In this document: in pieces, positions 1 through 10,791 of the stretch
Numbering within the stretch: position 1 is the first letter of the stretch
Layout of the letters: each line of letters begins with the position of its first letter
NCBI GenBank assembly: GCA_019930625.1
Contig: CP082844.1
Span: forward strand, 744,001 to 808,000
Source: Nocardia asteroides
GTDB taxonomy: Bacteria; Actinomycetota; Actinomycetes; Mycobacteriales; Mycobacteriaceae
Direction of reading: 5' to 3'
Length of the DNA stretch: 64,000 nt
Translations under genes and position numbers: made by a program
The notes under the pieces: model-generated
Told to the model about the DNA's origin: nothing
The model's input: only the letters and a program-made list of their open reading frames with translations
Databases searched by the model: none

Positions 1-1341
1 GACGGGGCACTGCCAGATCTGCCGGTCCAGACCGGCCGCGGTCAACTCCTCGCGGGCGATGGCGTCGGCCTGGCGCAGCGTCTCCAGCCGGTCCGCGGTG
101 ACATCGCCGACGATCCGGATGGCGAGACCGGGACCCGGGAAGGGTTGCCGGGCGACGATCTCCTCCGGCAGACCGAGTTCGCGGCCCACCGCGCGGACCT
201 CGTCCTTGAACAGCAACCGCAGCGGTTCGACGAGTTCGAACTCCAGGTCGTCGGGCAGACCGCCGACGTTGTGATGGCTCTTGATGTTCGCGGTGCCGCT
301 GCCGCCGCCGGACTCCACGACGTCCGGGTAGAGCGTGCCCTGCACCAGGAACTCGACCTTCGGCGTCACACCGTCGGCCGCGCCGTGCTCGAGCACAACC
401 TCGCCCACCGCGTCCTCGAAGGACCGGATGAATTCCCGGCCGATGATCTTGCGCTTCTCCTCCGGATCCGTCACCCCCTTCAACTCGCCGAGGAACTTGT
501 CCACCGCGTCGACGGTCACCAGCTTGGCCCCGGTCGCGGCGACGAAATCCTGCTGCACCTGCTCGCGCTCGCCCGCCCGCAGCAGGCCGTGGTCGACGAA
601 CACACAGGTCAGCCGGTCGCCGATGGCGCGCTGCACCAGTGCGGCGGCGACGGCGCTGTCCACCCCACCGGACAACCCGCAGATCGCGTGCCCGTCACCG
701 ATCTGCTCGCGCACCGAGGCGACCAGCGAATCGGCGATGTTCGCCGGGGTCCAGGTGGAGGGAATGCCAGCGAGCTCGTGCAGGAACCGGCTCAGCACCT
801 GCTGCCCGTGCGGCGAATGCAGCACCTCCGGGTGGTACTGCACACCGGCCAGGCGGCGCGCGCGGTCCTCGAAGGCGGCGACCGGAGCGCCCGCGGTGGT
901 GCCGGTGACCTCGAAGCCCTCCGGCGCGTCGGTGACCGCGTCGCCGTGGCTCATCCACACCGGCTGAATGGTGGGCAGGCCGCCGTGCAGCAAACCGCCG
1001 TCGATATTGAGCTCGGTGCGCCCGTACTCACGCGTCCCGGTATGCGAGACCGTGCCGCCCAGCGCCTGAGCCATCGCCTGGAAGCCGTAGCAGATGCCGA
1101 AGACCGGCAGCCCCAGATCGAACAACCGCGGATCCAGCTGTGGCGCGCCCTCGGCGTACACGCTGGCCGGGCCGCCGGAGAGGATCACAGCGAGCGGCTG
1201 CTTCGCGGCGATCTCCTCCACCGTCGCGGTGTGCGGAACCACCTCGGAGAACACGCTCGACTCGCGCACCCGCCGTGCGATCAGTTGGGCGTACTGTGCT
1301 CCGAAGTCGACGACGAGGACCGGTCTCTGGGTTTGTGCCAC
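1..1341 (-). CDS. guaA: GMP synthase (glutamine-hydrolysing), C-terminus missing at window edge
   Basis: Converts XMP to GMP using glutamine and ATP, the last step of guanine nucleotide synthesis. The N-terminal class I glutaminase domain shows the nucleophile motif GICYGFQ. The ATP-pyrophosphatase domain follows with its PP-loop SGGVDSA. The frame stays open to base 1, so about 447 residues are present and roughly 75-80 residues of the usual ~525 lie outside the window. The start is a GTG giving [20 protein letters not shown], the standard N-terminus of the family. It is transcribed away from the divergent hydrolase-fold gene at 1461 and lies in the same orientation as guaB3 and guaB. Identity is secure; only the 3' end is unseen. 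Confidence 0.97.
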   Translation of the reverse strand, partial: MAQTQRPVLVVDFGAQYAQLIARRVRESSVFSEVVPHTATVEEIAAKQPLAVILSGGPASVYAEGAPQLDPRLFDLGLPVFGICYGFQAMAQALGGTVSHTGTREYGRTELNIDGGLLHGGLPTIQPVWMSHGDAVTDAPEGFEVTGTTAGAPVAAFEDRARRLAGVQYHPEVLHSPHGQQVLSRFLHELAGIPSTWTPANIADSLVASVREQIGDGHAICGLSGGVDSAVAAALVQRAIGDRLTCVFVDHGLLRAGEREQVQQDFVAATGAKLVTVDAVDKFLGELKGVTDPEEKRKIIGREFIRSFEDAVGEVVLEHGAADGVTPKVEFLVQGTLYPDVVESGGGSGTANIKSHHNVGGLPDDLEFELVEPLRLLFKDEVRAVGRELGLPEEIVARQPFPGPGLAIRIVGDVTADRLETLRQADAIAREELTAAGLDRQIWQCPV

Positions 1342-1460
1342 CCAACCAGTTTAGTGAGCCTCGAAACGAGCGAATCATCGGCACAGCAGCCTGTGCAGGG
1401 GGCGAGCCGGGCCGCCCGAATCGTCACGCGCGGCCCGGCTCGCTGGTTATCCTTCTGCTC

Positions 1461-2261
1461 GTGCCCTTCGCCCGCGCGATCGATGCCGACATCCATTACG
1501 AGGACAGCGGCGGGGACGGCCCGGTGGTACTGCTGGCGCACGAGTTCTTGATGGACCGCACCATGTTCGCCGCCCAAATGGCCGCGCTCGCACCAGAGTT
1601 CCGGATCGTGTCCTGGGATGCCCGCGGCCATGGCCGCACCAGGGACGAGGGCCTACCCTTCACCTATTGGACCGCGGCCAGGGACGCGCTCACCGTCCTC
1701 GATCATCTCGGCGCCGAGCAGGCCGTCATCGGGGGAACCGCGCAGGGCGGTTTCACCGCGCTGCGCACCGCGTTGATCGCCCCGGAACGCGTCTCCGGAC
1801 TGATCCTGATCAGCACCGAAGCGCACGCCCCCACCCCTGAACAGTCCAGCGCCACCCAGAAGTTCCTCGAAGAGTGGTATGACGACGGCTCCCGCGAGCG
1901 CGCCGTGCACCAGCTGGCTTCCTGGCTGATCGGCGACGACGAGTGGTACCGCACGATCTGGACCCAGCGCTGGCTGGTGCGCGACCGCCGCGGGATCGAG
2001 GTCGCGGCGGGCTGCCTGCTCAGCCGGGATTCGGTGCTGGACCGGCTCCGCGAAATCGACTGTCCCGCATTGGTGATCCATCCCACCGACAGCGGCATGG
2101 ACCGCAAGCGCGCCCGAGAACTGGCCAACGGCTTGTCCGGCGCCACGTTCATCGAGATCGCGGACGCGCGACTCGCGGTGACGATGACCCACGCGGAGCC
2201 GGTGAATCACGCCATCCAGCAGTTCCTGCGCGCCAGGACCAAGCCGGCCCGGGCACGGTGA
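1461..2261 (+). CDS. Alpha/beta-hydrolase-fold protein lacking the nucleophile serine
   Basis: 266 residues with a complete alpha/beta-hydrolase core. The nucleophile elbow normally reads G-x-S-x-G; here it is G92-T93-A94-Q95-G96, with alanine (codon GCG at 1740-1742) at the serine position. The oxyanion-loop HG near residue 27 is also altered to HE. A late Asp (HPTDSGMD) and His (TMTHAEP) are still present. The frame is intact, so this looks like a maintained, probably non-hydrolytic protein rather than debris; substrate and role are unknown. GTG at 1461 was chosen because the homologous fold begins there, although the frame is open further upstream. It is divergent from guaA and its stop lies two bases from the end of guaB3. 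Confidence 0.85.
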   Translation: MPFARAIDADIHYEDSGGDGPVVLLAHEFLMDRTMFAAQMAALAPEFRIVSWDARGHGRTRDEGLPFTYWTAARDALTVLDHLGAEQAVIGGTAQGGFTALRTALIAPERVSGLILISTEAHAPTPEQSSATQKFLEEWYDDGSRERAVHQLASWLIGDDEWYRTIWTQRWLVRDRRGIEVAAGCLLSRDSVLDRLREIDCPALVIHPTDSGMDRKRARELANGLSGATFIEIADARLAVTMTHAEPVNHAIQQFLRARTKPARAR

Positions 2262-2263
2262 AC

Positions 2264-3427
2264 TCACGCACGGACGCTCAGACCCACCTTCTGGAATTCC
2301 TTCAGATCCGAGTAACCGGCCTTGGCCATCGAACGCCGCAGTCCGCCGACGAGGTTCAGCGAGCCGAACGGATCGTCCGACGGACCGAAGAGCACCCGCT
2401 CCAGGCTGGGACGCACGGGATCCCCGACCGGCTCGCCACCCAGATCCCACGGATCGTCGACGTGCAGCATCGACCCGCGCGGCACGGACGGGTGCGCGGC
2501 CGCCGACGGCCAGTACCAGCCGCGGCCGGGCGCCTCCGCGGCCAGGGCGAGCGGGACCCCGAGCACGGCGGCGTCCGCGCCACACGCGATCGCCTTGGCC
2601 AGCTGACCCGAGGTGGCGATGTCGCCGTCCGCGATGACGTGCACGTAGCGGCCACCGGTCTCGTCCAGGTAGTCGCGGCGCGCCGCGGCGGCGTCCGCGA
2701 TCGCGGTGGCCATCGGCACACCGATGCCGAGCACCTCGCCGGTGGTGGTCGCGCCCGGGTAGGAGCCATAGCCGACGATCACGCCCGCCGCACCGGTGCG
2801 CATCAGGTGCAGCGCGGTGCGATGATCGCTCACGCCACCCGCGACCACGGGCACGTCCAGTTCGGCGATGAAGGTCTTCAGGTTCAGCGGCTCACCGTCG
2901 CCGACGTGCTCGGCGGAGATGATCGTGCCGTGCACCACGAGCAGGTCGATGCCCGCCTGCAGCAGTGCCGGGGTGAGCGTGCGCGCGTTCTGCGGGCTCA
3001 CCCGCACCGCCACGGTGACACCCGCGGCGCGGACCTGCGCGACCGCGGCGGCGAGCAGATCCGGCTGCATCGGCGCGGCGTGCAGCTCCTGCAGCAACGC
3101 CACGGCGCGCTCGTAGCCGCCCTTGCCGACCAGTTCGAGCAACTGGTCGATCTTCGCGCCGACATCCGCGTGCCGCGCCCACAGGCCCTCGCCGTTGATC
3201 ACGCCGAGGCCGCCGAGGCGGCCGAGCTCGACGGCGAACTCCGGCGATACCAGCGCGTCGGTGGGATGCGCGAGAAACGGGATCTCGAAGCGGTAGGCGT
3301 CCAGCTGCCAGGACAGCGAGACCTGCTTCGACGAGCGGGTCCGGCGCGAGGGGACGATGTCGACGTCGTCCAGCTCGTAGGTACGCCGGGCGGTCCGGCC
3401 CATGCCGATCTCCACCATGTCGCGCAC
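2264..3427 (-). CDS. guaB3: GuaB3 family IMP dehydrogenase-related protein
   Basis: 387 residues with the IMPDH TIM-barrel and no CBS domains. It corresponds to GuaB3, the actinobacterial IMPDH paralogue that sits next to the true enzyme (Rv3410c in M. tuberculosis). The loop that carries the catalytic Cys in GuaB (SICTT) reads GSYPGATTTGE here and has no Cys, so IMP oxidation by the normal mechanism is not expected; the physiological role of this family is not settled. The start is a GTG with AAGGAG seven bases upstream, preferred over the ATG three codons later. It lies downstream of guaB on the same strand, separated by a 296-bp gap containing a large inverted repeat. Confidence 0.93.
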   Translation of the reverse strand: MRDMVEIGMGRTARRTYELDDVDIVPSRRTRSSKQVSLSWQLDAYRFEIPFLAHPTDALVSPEFAVELGRLGGLGVINGEGLWARHADVGAKIDQLLELVGKGGYERAVALLQELHAAPMQPDLLAAAVAQVRAAGVTVAVRVSPQNARTLTPALLQAGIDLLVVHGTIISAEHVGDGEPLNLKTFIAELDVPVVAGGVSDHRTALHLMRTGAAGVIVGYGSYPGATTTGEVLGIGVPMATAIADAAAARRDYLDETGGRYVHVIADGDIATSGQLAKAIACGADAAVLGVPLALAAEAPGRGWYWPSAAAHPSVPRGSMLHVDDPWDLGGEPVGDPVRPSLERVLFGPSDDPFGSLNLVGGLRRSMAKAGYSDLKEFQKVGLSVRA

Positions 3428-3486
3428 GCGAAATCTCCTTGTCTGATGTGCAGCGCTCGCGGCGCTGCGTATTCGGGCCCGTTGGC

Positions 3487-3555
3487 GGCTCGTTGTCCGA
3501 GCGGGCGAGGCTCGCGCCTCCGGCGCATGCGCTTCGCCCACTCGGACAACGAGCC
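3487..3555. repeat. Large inverted repeat in the guaB-guaB3 gap
   Basis: The arms 3487-3501 and 3541-3555 are perfect 15-bp reverse complements. Pairing continues inward for seven more bases with one mismatch, and the 25-base interior can fold on itself. It lies 60 bp upstream of the guaB3 start and 169 bp past the guaB stop. It could act as a terminator or processing hairpin between the two genes, or be a dispersed palindromic element. There is no T-tract on either side typical of a simple intrinsic terminator. Confidence 0.8.
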
Positions 3556-3723
3556 AGGCCGCGAACGGCGCTCGTAGGACTCGCGCCTCCAGTGGTTACT
3601 TGTGGGGGCAGGTGGGCAGCACGAATGAACCGCCAACTACCGCGCAGGTTGCTCACCGCCACAGCCGGTGGGCAAGCTCAATCATGCACGGACCGGTTGG
3701 TCCTGTACATGAACGTAGCCGGA

Positions 3724-5908
<2,185 letters not shown>

Positions 5909-6076
5909 CCGGCCCGACCCGAGACGCGCGCGAGCCGTTCCCCGGCCCGCCATCTCGCGCTTGCCACTGTGATCTTCGACGCACAGGATCACGGTTCTAG
6001 CAGACAACGCACCCCGACGAGCCGGATGTCCGCCTGAAGCGCGGATGACCGGCTCCTTCGGCGTCAGAAGAACAAA

Positions 6077-6105
6077 GAACCGATCGCCTGGCCGGCGATC
6101 GGTTC
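6077..6105 (-). terminator. Intrinsic terminator after the anti-sigma-D gene
   Basis: A 12-bp perfect stem (6077-6088 with 6094-6105) and a five-base loop lie just past the anti-sigma stop. Read on the minus strand, the stem is followed by a T-rich run (TCTTTGTTCTTCT), the classical form. Confidence 0.85.
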
Positions 6106-6129
6106 GTGTCGTACGTCCGAGATGTTCGC

Positions 6130-7263
6130 TTACCTACCGGGCGGCAAGAACGAGCCCGGGTTGGGGAAGGACGGCACGCTGAAAGTCGGCGGCTGGCCCT
6201 GGGTCGGCGGCCGGGTGGCCGGTTGCTGCGGCGGCGGTGCCACCGTCGGATTCCCGGTGTCCACCGTCGGATCCGCTGTGGGCGGCCGGACATCCGTGGC
6301 CGGCGGCTGCTGCGGAGCCGTCGGCTCCACGGTCGCCTGCGGCGGTGTGGTGGCCGCAGGCGGGGGCGTGGTAACCGGTGGCGCCGTGGTCGGCGCGCCG
6401 CCGTTCGTGGCGCCGCCGCCGTTCGGCGCGGTCGCGTCCACGGTGGGCGAGGGCTTGTCCGTCTGCTCGCCCGGCTGCTGCATGATCGTCGCGGACCCGC
6501 TGGTCGCATTGGGCTTCGTGGTGACGCTGGTGCCCGGGGTGGCACGCGGGTCGGTGCTCTTCGGCACCGTCGACTCCAGCTGTTGGGCAAGTTCCGGCGA
6601 CACCTTCCCCAGCTCCGCGAGCAGCCGCTCCCACTCGGTCATCAACTCGGCACGCTTGCCCGGATCGCTGACCTGCGCGGCGTTCTCCTTGGCGCGCTCC
6701 AACCGCGCCTTCGCCTGTTCCGGGTTCTGCGCGACCAGCGCGGAGGCCTGGCTCAGGTCGTCGTCGGCCCGCTGCACGACGGTTGTCTGGGCCTGTTCGC
6801 TGAACACGACTTCCTTGACCCGCCATAGCGGGTCGCCCGGCTCCGCGTTGTACGAGAACGCCGTCATGCCGCCGAAGACCAGCGCCAGTGCGGCCGCGGT
6901 GCCCATGATCGGGCGCAGAAGCCTCAGTCGCCCGCCGCTGTGCGCCCCGATACGAACCTGCCGCGCGCCGATCTCCTGGTTGACCGCGGCCACGATCGCA
7001 TCCAGGTCCGGTTCGGCCGACATCGGAGCCGCGGTCAGCTCCGCTCGCCAATCCGCGAGCAGCGTCGCGAGCTGATACTCCTCGGCGCTGTCGGTGTGCA
7101 CCGGACCATCGCTGGCGATGGCGTCGATCAGAGCATCGTCGCGGCGTACCGCTGCGATGTCGACCGGGTCGCTGTCACCGGACGCCTCGGCGTAGGGACC
7201 GCTGTTTCGCGATCCAAGCCGCGCCTTCCAGTCACCCCGACCGCGCTCGCCATCCCTAGCCAT
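6130..7263 (-). CDS. rsdA: Anti-sigma-D factor, single-pass membrane protein
   Basis: 377 residues. The N-terminal cytoplasmic part carries the short sigma-binding region (DPVDIAAVRRDDALIDAIA, about residues 32-50). One membrane helix spans about 118-137, followed by an EPGDPLWRVKEVVF segment and a long Pro/Thr-rich extracellular tail. The architecture and position match RsdA (Rv3413c), which holds SigD inactive until regulated proteolysis; the tail is longer than in M. tuberculosis. The ATG at 7263 overlaps the sigD stop (ATGGCTAG), so translation is coupled to sigD. The gene is intact even though sigD upstream is frameshifted. A good terminator follows it. Confidence 0.88.
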   Translation of the reverse strand: MARDGERGRGDWKARLGSRNSGPYAEASGDSDPVDIAAVRRDDALIDAIASDGPVHTDSAEEYQLATLLADWRAELTAAPMSAEPDLDAIVAAVNQEIGARQVRIGAHSGGRLRLLRPIMGTAAALALVFGGMTAFSYNAEPGDPLWRVKEVVFSEQAQTTVVQRADDDLSQASALVAQNPEQAKARLERAKENAAQVSDPGKRAELMTEWERLLAELGKVSPELAQQLESTVPKSTDPRATPGTSVTTKPNATSGSATIMQQPGEQTDKPSPTVDATAPNGGGATNGGAPTTAPPVTTPPPAATTPPQATVEPTAPQQPPATDVRPPTADPTVDTGNPTVAPPPQQPATRPPTQGQPPTFSVPSFPNPGSFLPPGR

Positions 7264-7835
7264 ACATTTCACCTGCCCTCGCCACTTGTGACTTGAGTTT
7301 CGCGAGTGCCCTGTGTTGGGCCACCCGTATCGCACCCGCCGTACTGCCCACGGCGACTGCGGTTTCTTCCGCTGACAAACCCATGACCAAGCGCAGGATC
7401 AAGATCTCTCGATGCTTCTCGGGAAGCGTCGCGAGCAAACGGTTCATCTGTCTGCTCGTCTCGGATTCGAGAGCTCGTTGTTCCGGTCCCTGGTCGGTGG
7501 ATATGACATCTGGTACTTCGGCCATCGCCTCCGCCTTGTTACGGGCGGCATTGCGATGAGCGTCGGCGACCTTGTGCGAAGCGATCCCGTAGACAAAGGC
7601 CATGAAGGGCCTGCCCTGGTCTTGGATACCTGGGCAAGGCGGTCATCACAGCCAGGCAAACCTCCTGCGCAACGTCGTCCGCGGAGAGCTGCCCACGCTC
7701 CGCGGCTCCGATCCGCGCGCGGCAGTAGCGCACCACCAGCGGGCGGACCATCTCCAGTACCTGAGCTAAAGCGGATCTGTCGCCCTGCGCAGCGGCAGCG
7801 ACGGCGAGGTCCAACTCTTCGCCCGTGTGCGTCAT
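7256..7835 (-). pseudogene. sigD: ECF sigma factor SigD, interrupted by a one-base frameshift
   Basis: Two overlapping minus-strand frames together encode one SigD. The first half starts MTHTGEELDLAVAAAAQGD and carries region 2 (LSADDVAQEVCLAVMTALPRY). The second half continues FMAFVYGIASHKVADAHR through region 4 (LSAEETAVAVGSTAGAIRVA) to the stop. They join if one base of the GG at 7624-7625 is removed, restoring ALPRYQDQGRPFMAFVYGIA, which closely matches M. tuberculosis SigD through this segment. As read, translation from the normal start gives about 70 correct residues and then an unrelated tail. This is either a true recent mutation or a sequencing error. The start is uncertain: ATG at 7835, or GTG in the same frame upstream. 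Confidence 0.85.
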
Positions 7836-7859
7836 CGTCAGAGATATTCCTGGCGTTAC
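7834..7859 (-). promoter_or_regulatory. Possible SigD-type promoter at the sigD 5' end
   Basis: On the minus strand GTAACG (7859-7854) and CGAT (7837-7834) are exactly 16 bases apart. This fits the consensus reported for mycobacterial SigD (GTAACGct-N16-CGAT). It would imply autoregulation. The CGAT overlaps the candidate ATG, so if the promoter is used the true translation start would have to lie further in, or another promoter would make the full message. Confidence 0.4.
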
Positions 7860-7968
7860 AAGTGGCACGGTCCGGTGACGACCAGTGCTTCCACCGAAGG
7901 GGCGGAACGGATCTAACAATAGCGACCCGTCGGCGGGATCTGGGCAACACGGTGGTCTCCGTGATCAG

Positions 7969-8853
7969 CTACCAACCATCCATGGGGCGCAATGCCCCGC
8001 CTGCGCGGGTTATGACCGTTGCACACTCGGCCGCTTCCGCCGCCGCTTTCTCGGCGCCCGATCCGGCGCGGAGCATGGCGCAAGCCCACCGCAACGGCAG
8101 CAGCCCGTGCTCGCGGCATTGCTCGGCGACCTCCTCGGCCGAGGCCCGGGATCGTTCGCGCGCGCCGCGCGCCGCGTCGGCCGCGGCGACCAGTAGGCGG
8201 GACTTGACCTGGTGGCGTACCGAGGGGGACCGATCGGCCAGCTCCAGCGCGACCGACGCGTGCTCGGCGGCCGACTCGAAATCACCTGCCGCCAACGCGG
8301 TTTCCGCGCGTACCCAGCCCAGGCGGATCGCGGGACGCCAACCGGCCCGATACCGCTGTGCCGCCGAGGCGCTGCGCCGCAGCAGCCGATCGGCCAGCGC
8401 GAGCCGCCCGGTTCCCAGCGCGTCGGCGGCCAAGCCGGTGAGGGCGTCGCAGATCGCGTCGGCGCGGCTGGGAAGGTAGCCGCCCGGCCCGTTCGACGGA
8501 CCGCCTGCGGTCTCGTCCTCTGCCACGGCGTCGGTGGCGAGCAGCAGCGCGGCGGCCCGCCCGTCGAACGCGGCCGCCCGCTCGTGCCACCCGAGCTGGC
8601 GAAGGAAAGAACCATCCGTACTTCCCGCCAGTGAGAGGAGCACGGGGTCGGCGCTGTGATTGCATAACCTTCGCAATTCGACGCGCGCCGCGGCATAACG
8701 ACCCTGACCGCCGAGGACCACCGCGCGATACCACCGGCCGAGTGGGTCCGAAGCGGGCGGCAACTCGGCGGCGGCGCGACCAGGGTCGGCGCCGAAGGCG
8801 GCCTCGGCGAGGGCCGCGACGTGAGGATCTCCGAACGGAGCGGGCGCGAACAC
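7969..8853 (-). CDS. Conserved hypothetical protein (Rv3415c-like), helical repeat protein
   Basis: 294 residues, Ala/Leu/Arg-rich and predicted almost entirely helical, with repeated A-x3-L-A patterns reminiscent of TPR-like folds (for example ALGTGRLALADRLLRRSA and ALAAGDFESAAEHASVAL). There is no signal peptide, membrane segment or catalytic motif. Its place between sigD and whiB3 is that of Rv3415c. The start is an ATG (MFAPAPFGDPHV). Function is unknown; it may be a scaffold or regulatory partner, but nothing in the sequence proves this. It is transcribed in the same direction as sigD, 134 bp upstream of the probable sigD start. Confidence 0.82.
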   Translation of the reverse strand: MFAPAPFGDPHVAALAEAAFGADPGRAAAELPPASDPLGRWYRAVVLGGQGRYAAARVELRRLCNHSADPVLLSLAGSTDGSFLRQLGWHERAAAFDGRAAALLLATDAVAEDETAGGPSNGPGGYLPSRADAICDALTGLAADALGTGRLALADRLLRRSASAAQRYRAGWRPAIRLGWVRAETALAAGDFESAAEHASVALELADRSPSVRHQVKSRLLVAAADAARGARERSRASAEEVAEQCREHGLLPLRWACAMLRAGSGAEKAAAEAAECATVITRAGGALRPMDGW

Positions 8854-9481
8854 GGGCGCACTCTATCCCGCCCGGTACGCGGGCCGGAGACGACGAAAGG
8901 TGATCGACCGCCGACCCGCAACCGCCCGGCATTTCCGCCGCCGAGCCGATGTTTCCATTAGGTAAATCTAGCTCCGGCAATCACCGAGCGGCCGCGCCGG
9001 GAATTCATGCGCGTTTCGCGTAATTAACCTGCGCGCCCCGTTTCCGCCATCTTCGGATCCGCGCGAAGGGAACGTCGTGGGCGGCAGGGGCGCCGCCGTC
9101 GTGCGCCCAGCATCCGCACCGCAGCGGCCCCACGCACCGTAAATCGCATCTACCTGCAGAAACTTGACTCGTCATGGCACAAGCGGAAACCACCGACCTC
9201 CGGCCAACCGAACAGTATCGCCGGAACCAACGCGAAAAGTAAACAGTTCGGAGGTTAAATTTCGCAGCGCGAGATTTGGAAAAGTGCTGCGTGGAACTAT
9301 TGACGGAATTTCGCGGCTGGACCTAACGTAGCTCATCGCCACGGACGGCGCCGCGCGAAATTGCAGCGACCACGAAGGGGCGAGCCCCCCGGGTACCCCC
9401 GCCGACACGGCGTCGTGGCCCACAACTGTTGCAGAACAACTGCTCGACAACGCTGACGAGCTCGCACCACGAGGAGTTCAC
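8854..9481. other. Intergenic region upstream of whiB3
   Basis: A 628-bp gap between two divergently transcribed genes. No convincing gene was seen. The part from about 9220 to 9330 is clearly more AT-rich than its surroundings (runs such as AAATTTCG and GTAAACAG), as expected for a regulated promoter region; the whiB genes of relatives have long leaders. No specific operator was recognised. Confidence 0.5.
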
Positions 9482-9775
9482 ATGCCCATGCCGACCCACC
9501 TCCCGGGACCCAACGCCGATGTCTGGGATTGGCAGATGCGAGGATCGTGCCGCGGGCAGGATTCCGCGGTGTTCTTCCATCCCGATGGCGAGCGTGGCCG
9601 AGCCCGCACCGCGCGCGAGATGCGCGCCAAGGAGATCTGCCGCACCTGCCCGGTGCTCATGCAGTGCCGCGCCCACGCGCTGAAAGTCAGCGAGCCCTAT
9701 GGCATCTGGGGCGGCATGTCGGAAACCGAGCGCGAGATGCACGCGCGGCGCAACCGCCGCCGCATGGCCGTCTGA
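9482..9775 (+). CDS. whiB3: WhiB3-type redox-sensing iron-sulfur transcription factor
   Basis: 97 residues. The four [4Fe-4S] cluster cysteines are C23, C53, C56 and C62 (CX29CX2CX5C), followed by the GIWGG turn at 74-78 that defines WhiB proteins and contacts region 4 of the primary sigma factor. A basic tail (HARRNRRR) would bind DNA. In M. tuberculosis WhiB3 occupies the same place (Rv3416), has the same cysteine positions, and controls lipid and redox metabolism. ATG at 9482 is well supported by GAGGAG seven bases upstream. A monocistronic unit is likely. Confidence 0.93.
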   Translation: MPMPTHLPGPNADVWDWQMRGSCRGQDSAVFFHPDGERGRARTAREMRAKEICRTCPVLMQCRAHALKVSEPYGIWGGMSETEREMHARRNRRRMAV

Positions 9776-10124
9776 ACCAATCTCCTCCCATCCGCACGCC
9801 AGCGGGCATCGAATCCCTAGCAAACAACGGGCCACTGCAACATGCTTTTCGGCCGAGCCGGTCACGCAACACGCCGATCGGTTCCTGTCCGAAGGTCGGC
9901 GCGTGGGTTCCGATCGGTCACCATCGATCGGCCGGCCGCCGCGGCGAAGGCCGGTGCACTACCGGTCCGGCGCGATGCGACAGCGTTCGGCGTGTCACGG
10001 CGTGTCATGGCGTGTCTTCTCCCAGATGTCCGACGTAACGGCGCTTTTCCGCAACGCGGCGCCGTCCCATGACGCGCTCGTGGGCACCCCACCGGAAGGG
10101 AGGTCATAGCGGCGCGCTACGGTA
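9776..10124. other. Intergenic region upstream of the SigK-like gene
   Basis: A 349-bp non-coding gap. It contains a possible SigK-type promoter at 9788-9814 (CCATCC, 15 bases, TCGAAT) and three consecutive 10-bp repeats of GGCGTGTCxx at 9989-10018. No small gene could be supported. Confidence 0.5.
9989..10018. repeat. Three tandem 10-bp repeats upstream of the SigK-like gene
   Basis: GGCGTGTCAC, GGCGTGTCAT and GGCGTGTCTT follow one another without gaps, about 110 bp before the coding region. The one-turn spacing would put the GGCGTGTC core on the same DNA face three times, which suggests a regulator site, although no binding protein can be named. Confidence 0.6.
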
Positions 10125-10790
10125 GTGACTGATGACACAGAATGGAGCGTTGTGACAACGCGGCCGCCAGCCGCAGAGGGCGACTCGTTCCGAAGAGCGG
10201 CCTTCCCACCTACGGTGGATTCTGCGGTTACGGCACGCGCAGCCGAAAGTATCGAGCTCGCCGCGCTTTTACATCGATGTGGCCGAGCCGACCAGGAAGC
10301 ATTCGCCGAGCTCTACGACCGGACGTGTGCGCGCGTCTTCGGTCTGGTGTTGCGTGTCCTGCACGATCCGGGATACGCGGAGGAGACCACCCAGGAGGTC
10401 TTTCTCCAGATCTGGCGGATGGCGTCGAGCTTCGATCCCGCGAAGGGTTCCGCGGTGACGTGGCTGATGACGCTCGCGCACCGGCGCGCCGTCGACCGGG
10501 TGCGCGCCGAGCAGGCCCACACCCAGCGCGAGGTCGCGTACGGGATCCGGGTGCTCGGCAACGAATTCGACGAGGTCACCGAAGAGGTCGAGCGCAGGCT
10601 CGAACAACAGGCCGTCCTGGCGGGTCTCGCCACACTCACCGAAACCCAACGGGAAGCCATCTCGCTCGCCTACTACGGCGGGCGCACCTATGCGGAGGTA
10701 GCCACCTACCTCAACGTAGGGTTACCTACCGTTAAGTCCCGGATTCGGGACGGATTGACACGACTGAAGAAAAGTTTGGGGGTGACGTGA
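10125..10790 (+). CDS. sigK: ECF sigma factor, SigK-like
   Basis: 221 residues. Sigma region 2 is seen as AFAELYDRTCARVFGLVLRV, GYAEETTQEVFLQIWRMAS and TWLMTLAHRRAVDRVRAEQA. Region 4 is seen as TLTETQREAISLAYYGGRTY and VGLPTVKSRIRDGLTRLKKS. The sequence resembles the SigK family, which in mycobacteria controls envelope antigens such as MPT70/MPT83 and is held by RskA. An alternative start is GTG at 10152, which has GGAG just upstream; GTG at 10125 has no good ribosome site. The next gene begins two bases after the stop, and the adjacent gene is RskA-like, which supports the assignment. The target genes are not in this window. Confidence 0.85.
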   Translation: MTDDTEWSVVTTRPPAAEGDSFRRAAFPPTVDSAVTARAAESIELAALLHRCGRADQEAFAELYDRTCARVFGLVLRVLHDPGYAEETTQEVFLQIWRMASSFDPAKGSAVTWLMTLAHRRAVDRVRAEQAHTQREVAYGIRVLGNEFDEVTEEVERRLEQQAVLAGLATLTETQREAISLAYYGGRTYAEVATYLNVGLPTVKSRIRDGLTRLKKSLGVT

Positions 10791-10791
10791 G

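Noticed and set aside
145..1551. A 468-codon plus-strand frame across guaA
   Set aside because: Antisense shadow of guaA, with no recognisable domain.
9172..9450. A 92-codon minus-strand frame in the whiB3 upstream region
   Set aside because: No ribosome site, no homology, and it lies in the AT-rich promoter region.
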